Position numbers and translations under genes: made by a program
The notes under the pieces: model-generated
What the model was told of the DNA's origin: nothing
Databases searched by the model: none
The model's input: the letters and a program-made list of their open reading frames with translations, nothing else
Assembly: GCA_040954595.2 (NCBI GenBank)
Contig: CM082593.2
Coordinates: 10,974,001-11,038,000, forward strand
Source: Balanoglossus misakiensis
Taxonomy: Eukaryota > Hemichordata
Direction: 5' to 3'
DNA length: 64,000 bases
Shown here: in pieces, positions 57,302-64,000 of the stretch
Layout of the letters: each line of letters opens with the position of its first letter
Position numbering within the stretch: position 1 is the first letter of the stretch

Positions 57302-57495
57302 CAATCAATCAACATGGCTGCCAAATCGTTGGATATCCCGGTTTCATCTCGCGATCATTCTATCTTCCGATATGGCGTTGCTTGGTTAAATTCGTCTCTT
57401 CTTTGCCGACATAGTCGGGCGACAGCGGTCCAGAAGCATATACAGCGACGCCATCTTGTTTACAATGTGAAGTATCAACTGCGCATGCTCAATGG
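57302..57495 (-). promoter_or_regulatory. Duplicated promoter/first-exon module, minus copy
   Basis: Reading leftwards: TGAGCATGCGCA (57480-57491, NRF1-like), AACAAGATGGCGTCGC (about 57445-57460, YY1-like), a 23-codon frame from that ATG (MASLYMLLDRCRPTMSAKKR...), then GCAGCCATG at 57315 with ATG TTG ATT GAT TG followed by the donor GTAAGT (57301-57296). The plus-strand copy at 63780-63972 keeps every one of these elements. The combination of CpG-containing promoter motifs, ATG in good context and donor suggests a real first exon. The gene body, leftwards of 57296, is not recognised. YY1/NRF1 assignments are by consensus only. Confidence 0.5.
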
Positions 57496-57965
57496 TTGTT
57501 GATTGGAAAGTGGGCAGAGCCTGCAAGATCCAGGGTTCGCTTGACCGGCCAAACGCGGTTATTCTCCCTGGACCAAATCATTTAAGCGTCAGGCGTAATA
57601 CATCACATAATTGACTGGAAAACTAAACAGTCTTCCACCTATATATCAACACAGTTTATTAAACCAGCACCCGCGCAAATATTTACAAGTATATGATTAA
57701 AATTGATCAAATCATTAATCGCACGGTTACAGCTGTCATAGTTTCTAATAATATTATTCACTGGTAGCGCTGACATACCATGTTGAAACTTGTCGCGGAA
57801 AACAAGATAATTGATCTTACGGTGTCATTTGTTTTTAAAAAGTGCTTAATAACTATTGATCCCATTGATATATTTTTCCATATTTATATATTTTTCGCAA
57901 AGTTTGACTGCTTGGGCTACTAATAGCATGGTAATCACAATGGATTTACCACCTCCCAGCTGCGT
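57496..57965. other. Intergenic stretch upstream of the TATA box
   Basis: CpG-containing unique sequence near 57540-57600 (CTTGACCGGCCAAACGCGG), then AT-rich. No gene was seen. Confidence 0.4.
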
Positions 57966-57973
57966 TATAAAAG
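57966..57973 (+). promoter_or_regulatory. TATA box
   Basis: TATAAAAG, about 30 bases before CTCATCG-like initiator sequence at 57998. The spacing suits a core promoter for the exon ending at 58122. Confidence 0.5.
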
Positions 57974-57996
57974 AATGCCTATTCTGTGGACACTAG

Positions 57997-58122
57997 CCTC
58001 ATCGAAGACCGAACGTGTTCATCGATGTTTCCATTCATGACGAATCCAATGCAGGCGTCGCAGTCATTCTGGCTTTCACGCTGTGGGCACCTCTGGTGAC
58101 AGCAATTCCCAACAAGTTGCGG
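57997..58122 (+). CDS. Exon with hydrophobic leader-like segment
   Basis: Forty-two codons, open and in phase 0 up to donor CGG|GTAAGT. The frame gives VFIDVSIHDESN followed by the hydrophobic AGVAVILAFTLWAPLVTA and the basic IPNKLR, like a signal peptide or membrane anchor followed by its mature start. It joins in frame to 58350-58422. No ATG lies in this frame; a frame with ATGs (58024, 58038) stops at 58093-58095. Either the exon is internal, with acceptor AG at 57995-57996, or the start is lost. Coding is inferred from the splice sites and the clean phase-0 join. Confidence 0.5.
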
Positions 58123-58349
58123 GTAAGTAATCACACAACCTATATGAGTGAAAGTTTCTTGTCATTTTCGCAACGTCAAGGTTGATATTCTCTTCTTGGA
58201 TCGAAAATGTGTGACACAACAAATGAATATGCGTGGCAGGGTCGGCTGTGTCTTTTGCTTCGAGGCATAGTCGTCAGACACACATCCCTAACACGCGAAG
58301 CCAGCTTATCCTTTGATCAAATGGCAGCGCTATTCTAAATATTTTACAG

Positions 58350-58422
58350 CATGCCCTAAAGGACAAACACGTGCCGCTGGAAGAGGCCAAAACTCAGCAG
58401 AGACGGCAAGATGTTAACGGAG
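58350..58422 (+). CDS. Short hydrophilic exon (24 codons)
   Basis: Acceptor ATATTTTACAG and donor GGAG|GTGAGC. It encodes HALKDKHVPLEEAKTQQRR and QDVNG, and ends in phase 1. With the previous exon it gives a leader followed by a charged stretch, as at the start of secreted modular proteins. Not recognised as a family. Confidence 0.5.
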
Positions 58423-58654
58423 GTGAGCCCCAACAATAAATTAATATTGTTCCTTTTATTTAGAAAACGCCGCATAATTAGCCAACCAATCATGGTTATG
58501 AGAAACCTCCAAAATACAATGTATCGATATTTACTGCATCTGTTCATACTTCGCCCGCGCTTTAAAAACCCTATAGCTGCTAAAATTGGCATATTTTTTT
58601 CCAGAGTAAAATACTTCATATGTATATTCCCTATTCCCTAAAATCTTCACCCGT
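58423..58654. other. Intron sequence
   Basis: AT-rich, with a polypyrimidine stretch and CAG at about 58605 but no convincing exon after it. Confidence 0.4.
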
Positions 58655-58940
58655 GACCATTAAGCCATATTACTTGCATTTGCATTGGTTTGTCATCACT
58701 TGGCGTCGCATTTCACGATAGCTGCTTAGCTGCTATTGTTTGTATGAAGGCTGATTAAATCGGTGAGGCACCGTTTTAATACATAGCATGTTCCAATTGC
58801 AACATGCAGTCACAATCGGGCATCGATAAGATGTTTATGTATACCTATCAGTAAGCTTATTTTGATGAACCAATTTAAGTTGGAAAATAAAATCATGAAA
58901 ATAATGCAAAAAGTGGCAGCTTTGGAGGCTTTAAACTACA
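58655..58940 (+). repeat. ~300-bp dispersed repeat, copy 2
   Basis: Direct partner of 52265-52545. Its shared sequence ends around GGCTTTAAACTACAG, just before the pentraxin-like exon. Confidence 0.65.
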
Positions 58941-58964
58941 GTTCTCCCAAATTGTCTTGACTAA

Positions 58965-59115
58965 ATGACATACATGTGGTCAAAAGTTCTGACTGCAGAA
59001 GAGGTTGCAGCTGTGGCGGGGGACTGTTCAATTGGAGGAAATATATTTACATGGAATACAGACAATATTGAAATGGCAGCAGAAATAGTTCCTACTGAAA
59101 AGAATGCTATCTGCA
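58965..59115 (+). CDS. Pentraxin-like (LamG/concanavalin-fold) C-terminal exon
   Basis: The frame MTYMWSKVLTAEEVAAVAGD, then CSIGGNIFTWNTDNIEMAAE and IVPTEKNAIC, has the C-terminal signature of invertebrate pentraxin domains. This is xxMWxxVLTxEEVAAxAxxC, then GNxxxWxxxxIExxxxVxxxxxxxC, with the two cysteines at codons 21 and 50. It ends in phase 1 at GCA|GTGAGT, as expected for shuffled extracellular modules. Directly upstream in the same frame is TAA (58962-58964), so the rest of the domain either lies in an exon not found, joined by a splice after that stop, or the copy is decayed. Pentraxin domains are secreted, calcium-dependent lectin-like recognition modules. Confidence 0.6.
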
Positions 59116-59315
59116 GTGAGTATCACAACTTTAAAATGAAAGATTTTGCAAATTTAAAAAAAATATTGAGTGTTTTGACATGCGTCAGTGGTCAGTAACA
59201 CACAAGCTGCATGATAAGAGGGTCACGAGAAATTGTAAGCCGCAATGTATAATGGATTAACTCCATGACCTATGCGACCTACGAACTGTGACGTACAGAA
59301 TTTATTTCTACGTGT

Positions 59316-59350
59316 AATGCGGTCTGCGGCAGTGAGCCACAGACCGCATT
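59316..59350. other. Hairpin with perfect 11-bp stem
   Basis: AATGCGGTCTG at 59316-59326 and CAGACCGCATT at 59340-59350, with a 13-base loop that can add two G-C pairs. Not followed by a T-run; role unknown. Confidence 0.75.
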
Positions 59351-60002
59351 GCGAGAGCAGTGAGAATTCACCACAATGCAAACTTTCTGAACGTAGGTTG
59401 ATCTTCGAATGAAATATTACCTTGTCACCGGTTTTCCACATTGCTACACTGTAAAATTGGGTGACGTGTTCGTTCACAAGTGGAATAATTGTGAGTAGTA
59501 AAGCACGCGAAGTTAAGCAACGAGCACGTTTTGAAATGCGCGCAGATGATCCCAGTTTAGCAAATTCCATTGCGTGCATGCAAAAAAAATAATACTGTAC
59601 CGGGGGTGAGCCTACTTTCTTTCCATACAGATACACGTATATGTTGGTTAAGGTATGTGACAAACAGTTTTCATGTAACAGCCAGTGATGCTGACCATAA
59701 AACCAGCGCAGCTGATGCTTTCATCTACAATTTGCAACATGGACGTTTGTGTCTCTGCATGTGTCGTGCATGTTACTGCTGAACAAAAAAGATATGCGGG
59801 CACCACAGGCTGGCGAAAGCGGTGCTCACGTGCTCTGCAAGCTGATGTTGTCACTAAATTGGCAAAGTATTGTACACATGGAGGAGTTTCTTGAGCTGTC
59901 TGTTGTATAAATGTCGGTTGTGAGTACATTATTTTTTATTTTATTTTAATAATTTTCAAAGCCCCTATGATTGAAGCATATTATTACGACTCATCCGTTC
60001 AT
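59351..60002. other. Stretch without supported gene
   Basis: Overlapping open frames on both strands (59223-59663 minus, 59648-59929 minus, 59570-59894 plus) have no recognised domain. CpG-containing words suggest unique sequence. No call is made. Confidence 0.35.
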
Positions 60003-60052
60003 CATTCATTCATTCATTCATTCATTCATTCATTCATTCATTCATCCATTCA
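60003..60052. repeat. Microsatellite (ATTC)n
   Basis: About ten perfect ATTC units followed by CATCCATTCAGTCAGTCA. Confidence 0.95.
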
Positions 60053-60442
60053 GTCAGTCACTGTACCAATTGAAGACGCCCTTGTATAGGAGAATTTAGC
60101 TATGTACTGACTGTCTTTTCATTTTTTCTTCATCCTATAGAATCTACCGACCTGGTCGCTGTCAATAACAATTCAACTCCTTAAACATCCTGTGTGTGTG
60201 AAGTCTATGAACACTGGCCATGCATTTCAATTCAAGGACAAAATGAATGCGCAATATTTCGTTTTATCGAGAGTAATGTGCGGTGATTAAATTTGCTAGG
60301 GCTCTCTTAGCAGATTTGGAGTTAGTCATTTTGGTAGAAACTTTTCGAGATGGGAAATCTTTGGTCATCTAACCAAGTTATTTGTATTTTTGTTATATAA
60401 GACAGAGGCATTTCTATATCATAGATGCAAGTTTAATTTATA

Positions 60443-60520
60443 ACATGAATTTGAATAAAATATTTTTTTTTAAATATCACCACATGAATTTGAATAAAAT
60501 ATTTTTTTTTAAATATCACC
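60443..60520. repeat. 39-bp tandem duplication
   Basis: ACATGAATTTGAATAAAATA with a following T-run and AAATATCACC occurs at 60443 and again at 60482, identical or nearly so. Confidence 0.9.
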
Positions 60521-62560
60521 AGATTGAAATCTTTGGAAGTTTGCACTTAGAGGGATGGCATGGCAGTTTTCCACTGTTCATATTACAAAGAATTTGGCGT
60601 CACGTGTAGATTTCATGAGTGTTCGAGTTTTGCTCTTCCCAGCCTCGTACCCACAATCCTCTGATACTTACACTTACGTCAGTTCTATAGCCGCTGACCC
60701 ACTAGATTTTCCTTATGAATTGCCCAAATTATTTGTTGGTATAGTTTTGATAGTTGGTGCACAGAAACTTTTGATCGATTCACGAAATTCAAAATATGTT
60801 ACATCACAAACCTCATAAAATGGAGGCTAGAGTAGCCTGTTTGTTTTCAGGTAATTTTACAATTACCTCAATTACCTTTTTTCGAGGGGGGGGGTTAAGA
60901 AAACATACAGATTGAAATAACAAGGAAGTGGTATATCAAACCGAAACCTTATCTCAATCGTGATTCTAGAGTGTTTCCATGTCATGTGACATCCACAAAA
61001 ATGTGGTATTATCTTGAAAAGAGTCCCGATTTCCCAAACTGGTTTTGCGAATGTATTTCACTTTGGAGCAATGCATGAGTACATTCGTAGAAAGATATTG
61101 CTCCACTATTTACTGACACTCCTCTTGTACTGCAAATATTACTGCATTCTGTCAGGGCAAGACAAAAGACACAGCAGAACTGCCAGAATTAAAACAGACA
61201 ACTGGCAATTTCAATAAACATGTAATAACAAATATATGTAACATTGAATGAGGTGTCCATACAGCTTGGTCATTTAAAGACCTCCAGTCATTGTGACAAT
61301 GCATAAATATATATGTACACCATGTTAAAAATTAGTTCAGGCATACCTTATACATGTATGTTTTTGACTGACCATATCCTCAGCACGCCCTTTTTTTCAA
61401 AAAGACTATCATTATTCTCTGCCAGGCAGAGAGTTGCCGCTTTCTTGTTAACAATAATATACTATTATAACATTGCATAGATTCCTGTTTGTTTCTGTCC
61501 ATATCTCACAAACTGTGGTGTGCATACTGTTGAAATGACCTCAAGAAGAAAATGCCAAATGGAAAAATATTTGACATACTAACCTGTATGATAATGTTAT
61601 ACGGTACAATATATTTAACGGTTCCAATCCAATGTTGAGAACTAACAAAACAATTTGAGCAGAATTCATTTAAAATTAATTGCAGTTCCGTTTCACCGCA
61701 TTTCATAGGATGCTGGCTAAAATTCATACTATGGTGGATTACCTGTTATGCATTTCTTTCCCTATTTCGTCTGGCAGATTTGAGTTTGACAAGCTGTCAT
61801 TTTCCTTTCAGCTCCGCAAAATTGATGGATTTACTTTGACAGCACACAGACTGTCCATTTGTCATCGGAGATACAAGCAGCATCAGGTGCTGAACAGCTT
61901 GCAGCAGTGTTGGAAAAGAGTACACAACACTAACTTGCAAGAGTGCTTTGGCCCTTTCTTCACACTGTCCGAAACTTGTTGTGTTACATCATTGCTTAAT
62001 GAATAAGAAATACACAGGTATTTAGCGTTCTATTCAATACCTACAATAGATAAAAGGGTGTCGGTCTGTATGCGACAATCTTCAATGTTCTTATGAGCAC
62101 AAGGCTTTATTCAGGGAACGTTTTACAGTAAGAATTATATGATATAAACTGAATAAGTTTGTTGTCTGTCAACTCTTCTGTCTTTGTCTTACCGATACGG
62201 TTCTAACCGCGAACACTGAGGCTTCTCTGCTCGTACACAGTATAAATCAATGGATGATAAAATGCGCCCTCTTTTGGTGAACTCTTCCTACCGCCCGACC
62301 TTCTACCTTACATTAAGGCATGTAGGGCGGTCAGGTAGATGGCAGTGTATTGCAAGCGTCTCTTGCATATTTTTTTCCGCCAGGAATGGCATACATTCGT
62401 TTTTGGCGACACCACAACTGCTGGAACTTCTCGAAAAATTGAGAGCCGGATTTCATAAATGCTCATGTTTTCCGAAGGGCTGAAAGAAGATCCAGAGTGG
62501 AATATTTAAATTTGCCTGTGGCAGACATCATAGTGGCTGCCAGTTATTCTATTTCTTGTG
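60521..62560. other. Two-kilobase stretch without recognised gene
   Basis: Open frames such as 61680-62006 and 62250-62483 (plus) carry no domain I recognise. There is a G-run at about 60886-60895. No RNA gene or repeat partner within the window was seen. Unrecognised exons are possible. Confidence 0.4.
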
Positions 62561-62594
62561 CAAGAGATAGTATCTTGTTCCAGCGAGATGTTTT

Positions 62595-62709
62595 CTCGTG
62601 TGCACGAGAAACATGCTATCTCGTGCATATCTCGTGCGCACGAGAAAATTGCGAGCGCACTCGTGTTCACGAGAAAATATCACATGCACACGTAAGTCGT
62701 GCGCACGAG
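62595..62709. repeat. Cluster of four CTCGTG..CACGAG palindromes
   Basis: CTCGTGTGCACGAG (62595), CTCGTGCGCACGAG (62631), CTCGTGTTCACGAG (62660) and GTCGTGCGCACGAG (62696) share the arms CTCGTG and CACGAG with a two-base centre. They lie 29-36 bases apart in an AT-containing context, with further half-sites (ATCTCGTGCAT at 62618). CACGAG/CTCGTG are also E-box-like and related to Brinker/Hairy-type sites. Probably a dispersed short palindromic repeat. Confidence 0.75.
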
Positions 62710-62806
62710 ATAAAAAAATGTGCCCTGTAGTCTTTCTTAGGACATGGTAGTGTGACGTCGCATTGTAATTAACGGACGATCTTGGAAATTCGGCTATTAA
62801 TGGTGA

Positions 62807-63139
62807 ATGGACTTTCGCCTCCTTCGAACAACAACAGAGACTGACGTCGCAACAATGACAGAAAAAGTGAAGCAAATGGCCGACAAAACGAAGAGAATCG
62901 GAAAACGGGCAGGATCCTCGGCACAGACATCTGGGAATAATACCACCACATCAAATAGAACGACGAGTAGTGCAGGACAAACCGCCACCAGTGACTATGA
63001 CAACAAGTCTGAAGGCGATGCTGGCGAACCCTTGCACAATACAACTACAGTCCTACAGAGAAATGCAGCCCAGCGCCACTCAAGATTTTCCATTCCTGGT
63101 CTGGCAGCAGCCAAAATATGCTGTTGTTTTTTCTCTTAG
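62807..63139 (+). CDS. Hypothetical open frame, Ser/Thr/Asn-rich
   Basis: 110 codons from ATG 62807, or 94 from ATG 62855 (context ACAATGA, A at -3). The frame starts basic (MTEKVKQMADKTKRIGKR), continues as a Ser/Thr/Asn/Gly-rich disordered stretch and ends with ICCCFFS. The last codons coincide with a polypyrimidine tract and TTAG, which could instead be a splice acceptor at 63138. No family is recognised. It has better codon evenness than other frames nearby, but no independent support. Confidence 0.3.
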   Translation: MDFRLLRTTTETDVATMTEKVKQMADKTKRIGKRAGSSAQTSGNNTTTSNRTTSSAGQTATSDYDNKSEGDAGEPLHNTTTVLQRNAAQRHSRFSIPGLAAAKICCCFFS

Positions 63140-63779
63140 AAGCGACCTCAGTCTGAGCTGCATGAGAATAAACTGTAGGTTGGGAATACAACAAAAAAAC
63201 ACGCAGTCGCTGCGGTCAACACGTAGCTATTAGTTTCGGTTTTATGTTCGCTACAGCTCGGAAACCAAAATGTGGTACAACTTCAAGCTACATAAACTGG
63301 AAAGCATAGTACGTGCAGAGCAGACCATGGTGACGAAAGCAGGTATTCTAGGTCGTAAGATAAAAACACGGCGCTAGAAAAACAGTCATCAAAAGTTGCA
63401 CGTGTTCCCCGGCCACAAATAATGTAATTGTTGGCGCACAGAAAGTCCAGTCGATAAACGTTTACGCTATAGAAACTCACTCTCTCAGCAAAAGTCTGAC
63501 ACCCTCGTCAATGACAAAACGCAAACCGAGCTGGGTATGATCAAGTCAAACATAGGGCCAATCCCCACTCTATGTTTTATTATTTTCCACATACGATGGT
63601 TCTAAATAAAAATGTACCTATTTGAAATGCTTACCGAGGTAAGATCATTGAAAGTTTTCAAACGTTGATGACAAATGTATAACTGATTTTTTTACAAATG
63701 AATAATCGCGCACTTGCATGTTATTTTCTCTATACCAGACACCGCGCGCGCGCCGTTGGCAAAAAAAAACGCGGAAAAT
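63140..63779. other. Stretch without recognised gene
   Basis: Unique sequence with a GCGCGCGCGCC CpG run at 63743-63753, just before the duplicated promoter module. Confidence 0.4.
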
Positions 63780-63972
63780 TATTGAGCATGCGCAGTCGAT
63801 ACTTCACATTGTAAACAAGATGGCGTCGCTGCCTATGCTTCTGGACCGCTGTCGCCTGACTATGTCGGCAAAGAAGAGACGAATTTAACCATGCAACGCC
63901 ATATCGGAAGACAGAATGATCGCGAGATGAAACCGGGCTATCCAACGATTAGGCAGCCATGTTGACTGATTG
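63780..63972 (+). promoter_or_regulatory. Duplicated promoter/first-exon module, plus copy
   Basis: Reads rightwards and mirrors 57302-57495: TGAGCATGCGCA (63783-63794, NRF1-like), CAAGATGGCGTC (63816-63827, YY1-like) with the frame MASLPMLLDRCRLTMSAKKR, then GGCAGCCATG with ATG at 63959 (ATG TTG ACT GAT TG) and donor GTATGT at 63973. Homology continues past the donor (CGCCGAAGTAATTATTTGCC) to the window end. The two copies differ at scattered bases only. They point away from each other across 6.3 kb. Confidence 0.5.
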
Positions 63973-64000
63973 GTATGTCGCCGAAGTAATTATTTGCCAT

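Noticed and set aside
1-64000. tRNA or rRNA genes
   Set aside because: No cloverleaf with A/B-box sequence or rRNA core was recognised on either strand by eye; a covariance-model search would be decisive.

Overview
The window reads as a piece of an animal nuclear genome, most likely a marine invertebrate deuterostome such as a lancelet or hemichordate (inference; no marker gene settles the species). The evidence is GT-AG introns with short exons, a metazoan-type Ty3/gypsy element, a pentraxin-like exon, RPA70-like OB-fold exons, abundant inverted repeats and microsatellites, and no bacterial operon structure.

Layout. (1) 1-31354 is one uninterrupted satellite array with a monomer of about 78 bp. 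It is organised in its middle (about 11.2-25.2 kb) into five higher-order repeat copies of 3031, 3031, 2562, 3054 and 2306 bp, flanked by less ordered monomers with local 760-1205 bp duplications. The left end lies outside the window; the right end is an abrupt junction at 31354/31355. (2) 31355-32365 is a second tandem repeat, three copies and a stub with 309 bp period. (3) 32.4-38.6 kb is a scrambled domain of nested inverted repeats holding broken copies of an RPA1/RPA70-like gene. (4) 38.65-40.08 kb is a GC-rich degenerate coding sequence, cut at its right end by (5) a very young, complete-looking but coding-defective Ty3/gypsy LTR retrotransposon on the minus strand (40080-44967; LTRs 204 bp differing at one base; tRNA-Leu-type primer site; polypurine tract; 5-bp target duplication). 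(6) 45-57 kb is gene-poor and consists mostly of dispersed repeats: degenerate ~150-bp tandem units, an 822-bp PIF/Harbinger-like non-autonomous element whose empty site exists elsewhere in the window, a large foldback structure, and microsatellite-tailed elements. (7) 57.3-64 kb carries the best host-gene signals: two near-identical promoter/first-exon modules pointing away from each other (minus at 57.3-57.5 kb, plus at 63.8-64 kb), and between them a plus-strand group of exons with a TATA box, a hydrophobic leader-like exon, a short hydrophilic exon and a pentraxin-like exon.

How it works together. Only the retrotransposon forms a coherent set: LTR promoter and poly(A) signals, Gag nucleocapsid, protease, reverse transcriptase, RNase H and a D,D35E integrase are all in canonical order. 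However, one frameshift in gag and one stop codon in RNase H disable it. The RPA-like exons are parts of one gene family duplicated in both orientations and not joinable into an intact gene here. Most long open frames in 1-31 kb are artefacts of a monomer length divisible by three.
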